Assembly: GCA_017506865.1 (NCBI GenBank)
Contig: JAFCMP010000165.1
Location: forward strand, 62,001-126,000
DNA: 64,000 nt
Direction: 5' to 3'
Source: Tribonema minus
Lineage: Eukaryota > Sar > Xanthophyceae > Tribonematales > Tribonemataceae
The position numbers were made by a program, and so were the translations under genes. The notes beneath the pieces are model-generated. The model was not told where the DNA came from. It searched no databases and was given only the letters and a program-made list of their open reading frames with translations. This document shows, piece after piece, positions 1 through 11,714 of this stretch; position 1 is the stretch's first letter; the number at the start of each line of letters is the position of its first letter.

Positions 1-2
1 GT

Positions 3-1859
3 CAGCTGCGCCTCGAGTCGAGCGGTCGCCGCAGCGTTGCGCACCTGCTCTCCTTCGCGCAGGCTCCGTTGCTGCGCCGCCAGCCGTTCCGCACGAACTT
101 GCTCTGCCAGAGACCGGTCACGATCGGCCTCAGCAGCCCGCTTTCCCGCCTCGGCGGCTGCCAGCAGTTTTGTCAGTGCCTTGACCTGCTGCTGCAGCCC
201 CTTGCGCGCGGTCCTCCCCTCCATGATGGTCCCCTGCAGCTGCTGAATGCGCTGCTCCTGGCCCAGCTGCGCAGGGTCCGCGTCGGCCGCCGCCGGCGGC
301 GGCGAGGCGCCCGGCGACGCGCTCGCCCGCGCGGGTGTTGAGGCGGCGGCAGCGTCCGTCGCGGCGGCGCCGGTCGCCGCCGGCGCTGGGGGCTGCGAGG
401 CGGCGGCGCCGGTGGGCGCACGCTGTGTCGCGGCGGCTGCCGCCGCGGCTGGAGCCGCGGCTACCGCAGGGTCACCGGCAGCTGTGCCAGTGGCGACAGC
501 TGGCGTGGTGCAGATGGCGGGGAGCGTGGTGTGTGCGCAACGCGCTGCCCGGCACTGCTGACCTGGGCGCGTGAAGTGCCGTCGCAGGCAGGACGGGCAC
601 GCCGTCAGATTATCTGGGCCCAGCAGCCGCAGCGCTACTTCCGTGCCGTCCACCGTGCATAGGACCGAGTGCGCGAGTTGCCGCGCCACGCCGCGCGCCA
701 CTGTGAGCTCCCAAACACCAGCGGCGCCTGGCGACGCCGCCGACGCCGGCGCCGCGGATGAGGCCGCACCGCCAATGCCCACGCCGCAGGTCTTCAGAGC
801 GCTGGCCAGCAGCAGAAAGGCGGCGGAAGTACCGCCGCCGCCCGCCCGCAAGCGCACCGGCGCGATGGGCACGCCAGGAGCTGCGAGTGCGGGCGCAAGC
901 AGCATTGCAAGCTGCGCTGCAGACCACGCAGCTGGCGCGCCGCGCACAGTCACCGTGACCGGGGCGCTCATGTCACCAGCGCGGGCGATGCGCAAGCGGA
1001 AGCCGCTGAAGCTGAAGTCAGCGGAGTCGCCGGCCGCGCCGAGAGGCGCGTCAACGAGCGCAGCCGGCGCACGCAAGCATAGCACGCGGAAGTCATCGCG
1101 AGGCGACAGCGGCGCCAGCGTCTCTGCACCCTTGAGCAAGGATGCAAGCGAGGCAGCGTCTACGGCGCCCGCCCTCGCCGCCTCATGCATGTACGTGAGC
1201 GCCGTCGCTAGCAGCTGCTGGCGCCCCCGCGTGAGTCGGGCGCGGCGCTGGGCGGCCGCTGCTGGGGTGCTGCGCTCGCGCTCGTGAGGCTGACGGGCTG
1301 GCGCGAGCTCCGCTAACAGTGCGCGGACACTGGCCGGCAAGGCAGCCAAGTGCTCCCGGTTGTAGCAGGAGACGGAATCCACCGTAAAGGATGTGTAGTC
1401 CGCGCCAGCTGCCGCAGCAGGCGGTACAAACGGCTGTCCTTCTACTGTCTGGCGGCCCTGCAGGCGCGCTGCCGCTGCCATGAGGCGACCCGCAGCGGCT
1501 CCGCCCTTGTGCCCCGCCGCTGCTACAGCGGGGGGAACGAAGAAGTACTGCTCCTGATCAGCAGCCTGAAACATCGCGCGTGCCTGTTGGTCCAGTTGCT
1601 CCTGCATGGAGGCGGACGAGGCAGCAGTGTAGCTGCCTCGGGGCGTGAAGTAGGCTGCATCGTGGCCGTGCAGCAGCCGTGCCTCCTCCCGAAGCAGGTT
1701 GCTCTTCGCTGTAAGCGACGGGGCTGTTGTCGCGGGTTTGGCGGCTGTGGCCGCCCACGAGGCAGCAGCGGCGGGAGGGGTGGTCGCGCGACCAGTTGGA
1801 CCAGCTGGCGTGTCGCCAGTCGCCGCTGGCAGCACCACCTCCATCGCTTCAGATGCCAT
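3..1859 (-). CDS. Long ORF open at left edge; possible retroelement ORF1 (Gag-like)
   Basis: One reading frame stays open from an ATG at 1859 to the left edge (619 codons, no stop), in a strongly GC-rich island. The N-terminal third is Ala/Thr/Pro-rich. About residues 255-410 look like a globular fold. A Cys/His cluster follows at about residues 421-435 (CPSC, then His, then Cys; CX2CX3HX7C), close to a zinc knuckle. After an Ala/Pro linker the last ~90 visible residues are a Glu/Gln/Arg/Ala heptad-like coiled coil that continues past the edge. A globular domain followed by a CCHC knuckle and a coiled coil is seen in ORF1 proteins of LINE-type elements, but no polymerase is visible here. A host nucleic-acid-binding protein is equally possible. 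The ORF itself is secure; the family is a guess. Confidence 0.5.
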   Translation of the reverse strand, partial: MASEAMEVVLPAATGDTPAGPTGRATTPPAAAASWAATAAKPATTAPSLTAKSNLLREEARLLHGHDAAYFTPRGSYTAASSASMQEQLDQQARAMFQAADQEQYFFVPPAVAAAGHKGGAAAGRLMAAAARLQGRQTVEGQPFVPPAAAAGADYTSFTVDSVSCYNREHLAALPASVRALLAELAPARQPHERERSTPAAAAQRRARLTRGRQQLLATALTYMHEAARAGAVDAASLASLLKGAETLAPLSPRDDFRVLCLRAPAALVDAPLGAAGDSADFSFSGFRLRIARAGDMSAPVTVTVRGAPAAWSAAQLAMLLAPALAAPGVPIAPVRLRAGGGGTSAAFLLLASALKTCGVGIGGAASSAAPASAASPGAAGVWELTVARGVARQLAHSVLCTVDGTEVALRLLGPDNLTACPSCLRRHFTRPGQQCRAARCAHTTLPAICTTPAVATGTAAGDPAVAAAPAAAAAAATQRAPTGAAASQPPAPAATGAAATDAAAASTPARASASPGASPPPAAADADPAQLGQEQRIQQLQGTIMEGRTARKGLQQQVKALTKLLAAAEAGKRAAEADRDRSLAEQVRAERLAAQQRSLREGEQVRNAAATARLEAQL

Positions 1860-3138
1860 GAAACGACTTGAAGTTGAAAGTGGGGCGGGTGCCCCGCCCC
1901 TGAGACACTGTGGCGGCTGCCCCTCGCTGAGGGTGCCGAGCGTTGGCTGAACAGCAGGCACACAGGGTGGGATTCACCAACGTGGCGTCAGCAAAATCCA
2001 CCCTTGTTGCCTCTTGAAGGTGATGTTGAAGTGGGAGAGTCCATGCGAAAAGAATCAGTTGAAAGAACCAGTTGAGTTTGGGCAGGTTAGTGCTTGAACC
2101 ATGAACCACCTTGTCATGTGGTCGATATGCAGACTCGACGGGTTGTCAGAGTACAGTTGAACTTGCGCACTTCAATTGACCGAAATTGCTGCAGACATGT
2201 TCATGAACCTCGAAATGAATATTGCTGCTGGCCTGGACCCGACGATGTGCCAGGAGGGGAGGGGGGGGCAATGCTGCGTGCCACCAGACCGCACTGCGCC
2301 CGTGGTCTTCTCAAGGAATTGCAGCGCTTGCAAGCTGATAAAAAAAGCAACAATGATGATGCACATGCAGTAGCCTAGGCTGCATTTGTCGGCAGTGTAT
2401 CGCTAGAGGCCTGGCTCACGCAGTCTTTCTGCAAGCTAAAACATGAACTTGAAATGCACAAAGCTCAAAGCGCACAGATCAGCAGATTAGACCAAACACA
2501 ACGTGGTTTGTCTGGGCGTATCATTTGCAGCTGTTGAGGGTCCAAATTGCACAAGGCAATCCCAGCACATGAGACGTCAAATATGCACCGCAACTCCAGC
2601 ACAAAATATGCACCGCAACCCAGCACATATGCTGCGACTGCATGCTACACACACACCTTGCTCAGACCAGCACAGCATTGAGAAAGCCAACACTAAGGCC
2701 TGCTTGACATGTTGCAAGATCTGCCCCAACATGAACTCTGACCTTCCCCACCTCCCCTTTTCCCTCGCTGCATCGCGCGTCTACAGAACGAACTGTGCGT
2801 GAGACCATCGCTTCTGCAGTCTAGTGATGTGCGTCGTTGTGCACACGCAGGTATGTGGTGCCAGTGTTCGACCGTTGCCTGTGCCTACTTGTTCAACGCT
2901 TTCATGGCTGTGCCTCCAAATCCCCTGCTACGCCAGGCGGTGCTGTTCCCTGCTGCTCACACAAGACTCAACAGCACTACTCTGTCAACGCCCACATCCA
3001 CAGCATTGCCACGTCGCGATCAGAGCGTGACAGCGGTGGCGTGCAGCTGCATCCCCGCTGCGACTATCCTGTGACTCAAACCCCCAACTGCCCGTCCTGC
3101 CCCTGGCATCCCCCTGCCAACTGCCAACTGCCTCAGAA

Positions 3139-3405
3139 TCAAGTCATTTTTGAAGCGGTGGCGGCCAGGGGTTCAGGGTGCTCTGCTGCTGCCGAAGGCT
3201 TCGTACGGGCGCACACGTGAGTCTGCCACCCAGCCTCCACTCTCTGCTTTACGCTCTCAATGATGCTGACGGTGGCCTTCTCAGCCTGTGGGTGAAAGTG
3301 GATGTCCTTCAGGGCGTGCCGAATCACAGCAACCGCAACAATCTCGAGATCTGCCAGCTCCTGAGCACTGCTGGGCTTCCAGTTTCCCTCGGGCAGGAGG
3401 TTTTG
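3139..3405 (-). CDS. Putative internal or terminal exon, unknown protein
   Basis: A frame on the minus strand begins just after a pyrimidine-rich tract ending in CACAG (acceptor at 3406-3407) and stays open for about 89 codons. Its composition is balanced (Leu, Ile, Val, Glu, Lys spread through helices, for example ELADLEIVAVAVIRHALKD), unlike the neighbouring spacer. No family was recognised. It could be a distal exon of the MYB gene to its right or a separate gene, and chance cannot be excluded. Confidence 0.3.
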   Translation of the reverse strand, partial: QNLLPEGNWKPSSAQELADLEIVAVAVIRHALKDIHFHPQAEKATVSIIESVKQRVEAGWQTHVCARTKPSAAAEHPEPLAATASKMT

Positions 3406-4377
3406 CTGTGGGGGCAAATAACATGCAGTTACAGGTGGCTTTGATCAATTGCCAGAAACAGTCATCGTGCATATCAAATGCGCCTGTGCATGCTCCAGTA
3501 TCATCTGCAGCCCCCCTGATAGAGGGTCTGTGCGAATCAGCTCTTGTTGAACGTTTGCACTGCCTCTACCTACACAACACTACAGCAGCATTTTTCATAC
3601 CAAAGAAATGCCTATGAAACAGCACTTTACACACAACGGCACACCTATGCGATAGAAGTACAAAAAAACATGTGACATGATGCCAATGCGGTGCCCAAAG
3701 TAGCCGACTTTTGAAGTTGAAGTTGAACTTTGAATATGACTCAACGGAGCACCTGAGTTTCAACAAAAGACTCGGTTGAAGATGCTTTGCAATGACTGAG
3801 TTAAACCACCGTCATGTGACTCACCACCATTCCTGCAACATCTGCCCCTGCTGTAAAATACACCTCACACTTTGGCAACTGCAACTGCATGTCTGTACAT
3901 ATGCCACAACAGGCTCACAACAGCAACTACTGTATATTTAATGTATGCTCACCCGTGTGCCAGGGTAGACGTAATCGGCCATCATGCTGCGCAGGTATCT
4001 CGCCATGGCGGGTACTCGACACATTGGCGTTTTCACCCCAAGCCCCCTGTCACAGTTCAAGTTGAAGTTGTATAATAAACAGACAGGCACATCAGCAAGT
4101 CGCAGAGACATGGCACTGGCGAACCACTTGGTGACACCTTCCATCAACAGCATCAAGTGTGCCCAAGGTGCAACGACCCACACCAAAACCCTGAAATTCA
4201 ACTGCTAATCAACATGAGCATGTCAAATGCATAGTGTCTGCTTCTGTGCTGCACCTTTGCAACATGCACACCAAGCGTGTGAAACTGCAGTCATCCTGCC
4301 TACATGTTAACAGCTGTCTGACGCTTCAACTTGGTACATACTCGCAAGGGGTACAGTACCTTCAGCACCACACAGCC

Positions 4378-4648
4378 AACTATTTGAAGTGCTGCTGTGT
4401 GAAGGTACAGTGCGCACCACATGTCCATACGCTGACCACATTGCTGATATAACAGGAAGCAAGGCGTATTCGCTCTGCAACCAGCATGCCCTGTTTTAAG
4501 GCAAATCCCATCTAACTATTTGAAGTGCTGCTGTGTGAAGGTACAGTGCGCACCACATGTCCATACGCTGACCACATTGCTGATATAACAGGAAGCAAGG
4601 CGTATTTGCTCTGCAACCAGCATGCCCTGTTTTAAGGCACTCCCATCT
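4378..4648. repeat. Direct tandem duplication, 136-bp period
   Basis: The block starting AACTATTTGAAGTGCTGC at 4378 is repeated from 4514 with very few differences (one C/T change in GTATTCGCT against GTATTTGCT, and a short length change near the end). The near identity indicates a recent event. No open frame is shared by the two units and no gene is visible nearby. Confidence 0.9.
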
Positions 4649-5799
4649 TCTAGTAGTTGAGCTGTGAAACATGGGTGAAATTGCAGCAAGTGTGATGCTG
4701 CCGTAGCTGGTGCTATAAGCACTACAAATTGTGACCAATGCCTGATGGTCATGCAGTTTTTGCTGGCAGCGCTGCCCTTGTGCACCTTAATGCAGCCACT
4801 TGTCGTAATGTCATGTCTGGCATGAATAGCATCAAACACACTCTTTTCGGGTATTGATACGCTGAAACATGGGCCCGCTTTCTTGTCCTGATACTTCAAG
4901 TGATGATGTTATGCGTGACATCATGCATTAACTTCATTGGCATGACACTGTGACAGATGAGCATTGTCATGGCCAGCTGTCACGTACTTGATGATGACAA
5001 GAGTGGCCGCGAAGCCGTTGCAGGCTTCTGCTTTCTTCTTGATGGGAATGATCCGCGAGCCAGTCTTCAAGTTGGCTTTGCATTGTAGAACAGCTTCGTC
5101 AGCTTTGCTCATCTGCATCCATGATCAACAGCAATATGGGACAGTAAGCACTCAGATGATGCCTAGTACTCAATGGGCATATACTCACAATGCTAACAAC
5201 AACCTCTGAATGAGCATGACGGCGGATGGTAAGCAAACATTATACATCAAATTTAATTGCACGCCTTCTTGCTGTTAGTAAACCCGTTGTCAACACCAGT
5301 GACCAGCTCACTTGAGCTGGTATGCGTTTCTGCTTATATACTTGCACATTGGATGCCCCTGTGCTTTTGCTGTTACGGCTCCTGTTGATGCACTTAGGGT
5401 TTTGTTGAGGGTCACAAGGCATCCATGGTCATGTCATCAGCAGTACAGTAAGTAACTTGTGAAAGTTGCAGTAACAAACGTCACTGTGGTGCACTCTGCT
5501 TGTCTCAGAGCTTCTGCAGTGACATTCAGTGGCATTAACAGCGCAGTTGGTCAGCAGCTTGATGGATTGACGATCCAGTTTACGTGTATAAAGCGGGAAT
5601 ACATGCTAAAAAAAACAAGGGGGGGGGATTTGATGAGCACAGACACAGAATGAAGCTGGGCTGAATCCAGCAAAATGCACCAAAAATGGGCCCCACAATT
5701 CCAGTCATCGGCAACACAGCTCATTAATACTCAGGCTGAACAGCGCAATAAAGCACCCAGACAGCGCCGTGCACCGGGATACAAGCTCAATATCCTCAC

Positions 5800-6989
5800 C
5801 TGCACCCAACAGTACGATGGCTTTGTAATCACAAGATGCATGAGGTGGTTCTTGATGGTGTTCTCAGGCCTCCCAGCCAGGAGCAGCCTGGCAAATTCTG
5901 CAAAGCTGCCTCCAAAGAGTCTGTAAGCAGCGCACAGCACTATGTCCTCTTGCTTGGTCCAGCCATCCTGTACAGCCAAGCCATGCACAAGTGCAACAGT
6001 TAATCAATGTTAATGAGGTATTGGTGTTTATCTGCATCAAAGTCTCTGTGTATTACACAGTCAGGCATTGTGTGAAACAGCATAGCATGGCATCAGCAAT
6101 CATTGCCTGATGTCATAGGTCACATTACGGTCTTGTAATACCACGGTGGACATTATTGAAGTGCAGTGTGCATAACCACCTGTCTTGTCCCACAGGCTGT
6201 GCGCAATAGCCAAAAGACACATGTTGAGGTTGGAGTTGCAGATCTTCAGACCTGACTGCGCAGTGCAACGGATGGGGTACCTGAATGCTCTGCGCACCCT
6301 GTGTGGCGTCGAGAGTCTGATGTGTGCAGCAATATCAAGCAGGAGTTCATCACAAGGCAACAGGATAGCACCACGTTTACATAAGCCTTGTTGAAGCTGG
6401 GTGCACCTACAGCGGCATGTGATCAGGAAGAGGAGCAGATCTCCTGTTTCTACAGCTGACTGCAGCAAACCAAGATAAGTCATCCAATAACGTAACCATA
6501 GCGTGGCAGGTAGTCCAAGGATGAGCAGCAAACAACTGCTTAAACTTAAATCTTGTTCAATTTGTTGAGGCTGGTCACCTTCTTGATGTTCGGAGTGAGG
6601 TGGTTGGTCCACCTCTCCCTGATCTGCTTGGCTGTCCTCTGTGGCAGGCCTACATCGCGCATGAGGGCCCAGTCTCTGGTGCCATGGCGTGCCACTAGCA
6701 CTCGCACAATGGCATCTTCCTGAGGAGTCCTGCAGGGTGAGTCAAAGTCAAAGTCAGGATGATATGTCAATATTAGGTGAGGCACCAGCAGCCTTTGGCC
6801 AAAAATCAAAGCGGAAAATTGTGTCAAGGGTGAGTTGAGGGGTACATGCCAAGTTCAAATTGGAAGAATGCAGTGACTTCAAGTTGAATCATTGTTATTG
6901 TAATGCAGAGATAATTGGTACCATCAGCTCACTCACAAAACCATTCGCCTCTTTTCAACGACAGGCCAGTGATGCTGCATCGCGGGTCA
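5800..6989 (-). CDS. R2R3-type MYB gene, three consecutive exons (partial model)
   Basis: Three minus-strand exons join in phase: 6989-6942, 6729-6579 and 5967-5800. The first ends ...LKRGE plus TG, the second starts with G, giving LKRGEW-TPQED at the start of a MYB repeat. That repeat runs to RERWTNHLTPNIKK and continues directly into DGWTKQED, with a second repeat ending GRPENTIKNHLMH. These are the hallmark tryptophans, QIRERW helix and IKNH recognition-helix end of R2R3 MYB DNA-binding domains. All borders are GT-AG. The start codon, any first repeat and the C-terminal exons were not found; they may lie at 7.0-7.5 kb and below 5.8 kb. It lies directly downstream of a second MYB gene on the same strand. 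Role inferred: nuclear sequence-specific transcription factor. Confidence 0.75.
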
Positions 6990-7580
6990 CTGAAGAAGAT
7001 TAGGCCTGAATGACTTCGCACAACACGATAGAGAGAGCAATCTACAAAATCAACAGCAAGCAGCTGAGGCCTTCAATTGTGTTCTTATGAAGGGGCGACT
7101 GCCCATCAGCACTGCCTGCATCGTATTGACAACAAGCACACAGCGCAACCTTGACATATGTTTGTGTTCTGTCAGTGCCATGTATGTACACTAGATGCTG
7201 TCATGTTTGTGCAGTTGACATTTGCAGGTTCAACGGCTACCTAACCCTAACCCTAACCCTTACCCTAACCCTATAGCAGTCAAAAAGTGGACACACTCCC
7301 AAAATACTCAACAAAAACACTGCAGGATTATCATGACCTACTTTCACCAGCAAACTCTCAGCGACTTGTCAGTATGTCCTGTGCATAGTATCAACTCTTT
7401 ACATACCCAGCCTTACCCATCGCCTCTTCATTAGAGCACTGGCTGGCTTGGCCAAACGTCACCAAGTACTTGCTCTGACAGTTGACAGCACAAGTATGCC
7501 TGCTGCCGGAAGCAGCCCGGTAATTCAATGCAACCTTAGGGTTCAGACACCCTTATAATGTGAAACTAAATTCCAGCAGC
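6990..7580. other. Spacer between two MYB genes with telomere-like tract
   Basis: Contains a short CCCTAA-type tract at about 7239-7273. It should also hold the promoter and first exon(s) of the downstream MYB gene, none of which I could define. No other coding signal seen. Confidence 0.4.
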
Positions 7581-10500
7581 TTACCGGGTCGCACGCATCC
7601 CTACGCTGCTGCTTGTCACGCCAGCTTCATCTTCATCCCCAGGCGCGTCGTTGGTGCTCTGGCCGTTGCCGTCACCGCAGTAGTCATAATCGCCAAAGCG
7701 CGGCTTGCGCACTTGGCGGCCGCTCTTGGTGACCAGTGGCTCAGCAGCGGCGGCAACGGAGGCGGTGGCACTGGCAGCAGGGCGCGAAGTGTCGCCAGCG
7801 CTGCTGCTGCTGTTGCCGGATGTGCCCTGCACACGTCACGGAACATGTGGCACACTTGAGAGAGGTTGACGCTACCGTAGGAGCACTCGTGAGCAGGCAC
7901 TGCGGTGGCCTGAAGCAATTGACCGTCCTGCAACGTGCCATTATTTGACATATAGTGTCAATGGTGCATCATATGTGAGCTCATCATATGTGTGTTTAAC
8001 CAGCATGTTGTGCCTACATTTGCCGCCACCTATAATGGTATGAGTGTTACAGTAGTAGTAGCTCATGACAAGATGTGCATCCCCTTTCTGCTTTTTCGAA
8101 ACTTGCAAAGACACCCATGTTGGGGATCTGGCCTTCCTGGGCAAATCGTGCTCAAACTACAACGCAGCAGAATGCTCCTGCTCCAGCACCGCCATGCATG
8201 ACACACTTCAGCAAAAATGCTGCAGTGCTTAGCATGCAAAGATAGGGGCCATACACACTGCCCGCTGCCACTGACCTTGCCCTTGTGAGTGGTGCGCACT
8301 GACGAGTGAGATGAACTGGTGCGCAGTGCCTTGCTGGGTAGCAGCATGTCACTCATCCCCTCTTCACCATCACTGTCGCCATCTGTGCCAGCCATGCTGC
8401 TGATGCTGCTGCCAGCACGCTTGCGCTGAAGAGCAGCCTGAGGGTATGCCGTAACCTCCTCGTCATCATAGTCAGAGGCATCACTGCTCGGCGGAACATA
8501 AGGCCTGAAGCGCCACCGTAAGATGGCGGTGCGGCCAGTAATGTGGCCACCGCTGCCGCCACTGTTGATAGTGCCGCTGCCGCCGCTGCTGCCGCCGCCA
8601 TTGCCGACGCCTCCGCTGCCGCCGCTGCCACCGCTGCCGCCGCCAGGTGTAGCAGCAAAGCTGCCACCATGGTCGATGTCGCTGTCGCCAGGTTTGATGA
8701 TAGGGGCAGCACGCCACTTCAATATCGCGGTACGCCTAGTATTCAGGTTGCTGTTGCCGCTGTTGCTGCCGCTGCCGCCCCTGCTGCCGCTGCCGCCAGT
8801 GCCGGTGCCGCCGCTGCCGCCAGTGCTGGTGCCGCCGCTGCCACCACTGCCGCCGCCAGATGCTGCATCGAAGCTTCCACCATGGTCCATGTCGCTGTCG
8901 CCTTGCTTGATGATAGGGGCGGCACGCCACTTCAAAATCGCTGTACGCCTAGGTTTGCTGCTGCCGCTTCCGCCATCGACGTGTGGAACACCCGAACCAG
9001 TTGTGCTGTCTGCGTTGCTGACGGCAGGAGGAGCACGCCGCTTCTTAGCAGCACTGCGCTTGCCACTGCCACTGCCATGATCACTGCCACTGACACTGCT
9101 GCCGCCGCCGCCGCCGCTGCCAGCGCCATGTGCAGGAGCGAAGCCTGCAATCAGGTCATGCTTGAGCTCATGTTGAAGTTCTGCAACCTCATCAAGATCT
9201 GCGAGGTCTGCGGCATCGTCAGACTCGACAGGCTCAATGTCTACATCGCTGCCGTCTCCCTTTACCGAGTCAGTCTCCCCAATCTCCTCTATCTCCACAT
9301 CACTGGTATCGCCATCTTCAGAGCCCGGTGGGCTCGTGTCGGCCATAGCGGTGGCAGCGGCAGCGGCGGCAGCAGCACCGACTGCCTTCCTCCTGTTTTT
9401 AAGAATCTGGTAGCGGCCACGTATGGTGTAATCGATGCGGCCTGGCAGGTGCTTGCGCGCAATGTGCTTCCAGCGATTGCCAAAGCGCTTGAAGCCCTCC
9501 AGTATCAGAGCATCCTCTGCTGCGGTGAAGCTTCCGCGCTTGATGTCTGCAGCGGCGGTAGACCAAAGCGTGAGCGAATCGACGCTTGGTTAGGTGTTCC
9601 AGTATATTCAATAAATAGCAGGAAATGCCTGGTCTACTGCTGCGCAGTACAAATTGGCAGTACGTGACATGCACCCTCGGCAAAGGCAGCATCGCAGGCC
9701 CAAGCCATTGTGGTCATAAAAGTGCAATTATTCGTTTCATCTTTGGAATCAATGCCAACTGCAGCAATACACCCCATGATGACAGTTGCGGCAGTCAGTA
9801 CAAGCGAGGTTGAGACCTGATGCGGCACATGAAAGACCAGCTGTACTAGTAGCACGTGGTAATGAGCACTGGCAGTAGCAAGTAATCAGGCGAGTGATAG
9901 AGTCGTGCACTCTATGCCTGACCTAGGGATAAGGTTTTAAGTTCAAACCAATCCACCTGTATGCTTAACATTTCCAAAAACCAGTCACCCTGACGATCAT
10001 GACGACTTGTGCAATCAGGGTAGCGCAGCAACAGACGCAATCAAATATCACTATGGTATAATCTGACCCTTGCACCACCCTACTGTTTTGCCCAGAGCAC
10101 TCTCAGCCCAGGCTAGCATGGTGCAGAGTTGATACCCAACAGGAGATGCACCTGTCAGTGACATGAAGACAGGTGAGTGGTTCTAAAAGGTACCACAAAA
10201 CAGGCCACTTCCGCTATACTCTTATAGCTGATCAATCACCCACCACAGTCAGCATATACGCTGCAGTGCTGTGGTAGTCAGACATCAAGTACGAGTGAAC
10301 CATTTCTAGACTTCTTGGTACCAATGTTTCAGTGTTTGTACATTGCAACACAACCAGAGACAACGTGGTGCTTCCTGAGGTAAGGTGACAACACTTGCGT
10401 CTCAAAGCATGCACTTCAAATGGTGGTCATTGGCATTCCGAAGTCTGATGACTACAGCACGGTACCCTTGTGTATTTCGATAACTATGCCAGTATGCTAT

Positions 10501-11714
10501 TAGTAACTGGTATTCAGCAGAGTTCAAGTGTACTGTGAACGATAGTGCAGAACTCACCAGGGTCAAGGTGATGCTGCCACCTCAGCTGGCACTGCCGGTG
10601 CGTCCTATTGGGTAGGTGCAAGGCGACCTTGCCCCAGTTCTTGCAGGTGCCGCTCTGCACAGTGTCAGTCAGCAGTGCGTCTTCTTCCGGGGTCCAGTCC
10701 CCTTTCTTGAGATCGGGCCGAAGAACTTTCTTCCAGTGCTGCAAGCACTGAATGTGGTTACGTGTGCCAACCTGCTTGCAGTGAACGGAGGGCCAGTTGC
10801 GCGCTATGGGTGAGCTTCGTGCTGAGCAATGATATGCAGCGGTGCGCATGAATGTTTGAGCTTTGCTGAATGACTGAAAGTGTAGCAGTGAAGCACCCAA
10901 CAAACGCTCAAGGCACCGTACACATTTGCATGTCCCAACCACACTGCAGCAAACAGAGATGCAGAAGTTTGATATGCTTGCACTTACCGTCTACTTTTGA
11001 TGGCAGTGCAAAGCGCACTTTGAAATGTGTACAGGGCAGGGCTGCCATGCTGACACATCAGCATACCACACATGGTTCTAATTTTGACCGGGGCCAGCTC
11101 AAGCCTCACTCCAACTCTAGTGAGCTGCGGCACTGCTCTCAAACTGTCACTTCCACTTCTTCTCGTTGTGAGATTCTAGCTGGTACCATTGGCATTGATC
11201 ATGAGCTGTGCCAATTTGGTGTTTGTAGCGCAAACTCTACCCCTGTCTTCAGATCAGCCATGGTGTGTAGTACCTGCTGAAAGGTTGATTTGCAAAAAGC
11301 AGCAAAGCAGGACCCACAGCATAGCTCTCCCAACTAAGCTTCCGCATAGTTGTGATGGTAAGGGAATGATTGCCATGCGTCGGAATTTAACTATGCAGGA
11401 TTTGTTCCTTTCCGATCAAACCTTCAACAGCTGCAATGTTCCTGCTGTAACCAACTCGAGAAGCTTCTAGTAGTACTCAGAGCACTGCTGCAGTGTTGCG
11501 CAGGGACCTAGACTACAAGCAACCCTTGGGCTAGCCAATATGTTTGACTCAACCCTCCATTCCTCAGCATGACACTGGTAGCAGTGTGAAGAACGCTTAC
11601 CTGAGCTGCGATGCGCTTCCACTTGGTTGCACCGCGCGCCTGTGCAGCAGCGTTCAGCCGTTCATCCTCATCAGGGGCCCACTTGCGCGGAGGTGTGTAG
11701 CGCGGTGTCGCCAT
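7581..11714 (-). CDS. Three-repeat MYB transcription factor (R1R2R3)
   Basis: Four exons, 11714-11601, 10771-10558, 9546-8276 and 7826-7581, all GT-AG, total 614 residues. Repeat 1 starts near residue 10 (RKWAPDEDERL) and crosses the first junction as KWKRIAAQ-VGTRNHIQCLQHW. Repeat 2 (KKGDWTPEEDALL to RQCQLRWQHHLDP) crosses the second junction into repeat 3 (DIKRGSFTAAEDALI to TIRGRYQIL), so the DNA-binding domain fills roughly residues 8-165. An acidic stretch follows, then a long Gly/Ser-rich region with three copies of a motif beginning RTAILKWR (third copy RTAILRWR), and a C-terminal SGRQVRKPRFGDYD element. The ATG at 11714 is used because it sits just before repeat 1. The reverse strand of the Gly/Ser region gives long Pro- and Ala-rich open frames, which are shadows. 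Inferred role: nuclear transcription factor of the 3R-MYB or SNAPc-like group. Confidence 0.9.

Larger units (their letters stand above)
1860..5799. other. Gene-poor stretch, possible exon near 3.1-3.4 kb
   Basis: Mostly AT-balanced spacer with small direct repeats (for example an 11-base unit with ATGCACCGCAA at about 2583 and 2609). Apart from the putative exon at 3139-3405 and the tandem duplication at 4378-4648 I see no convincing coding sequence. Downstream exons of the MYB gene at 5800-6989 should lie in the right part of this stretch, but I could not identify them. Confidence 0.5.

Noticed and set aside
571-1287. Plus-strand 238-codon frame
   Set aside because: Antisense shadow of the longer minus-strand frame 1859-3; its Ser/Ala/Arg composition is what antisense of GC-rich coding gives.
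6100-6612. 170-codon minus-strand frame overlapping a MYB exon
   Set aside because: Lies mainly in an intron of the R2R3-type MYB gene and reads the exon in the wrong frame.
8523-9667. Long plus-strand frames rich in Pro or Ala across the MYB Gly/Ser region
   Set aside because: They are the reverse complements of GGN/AGC-rich codons of the minus-strand MYB exon, which has domain and splice support.
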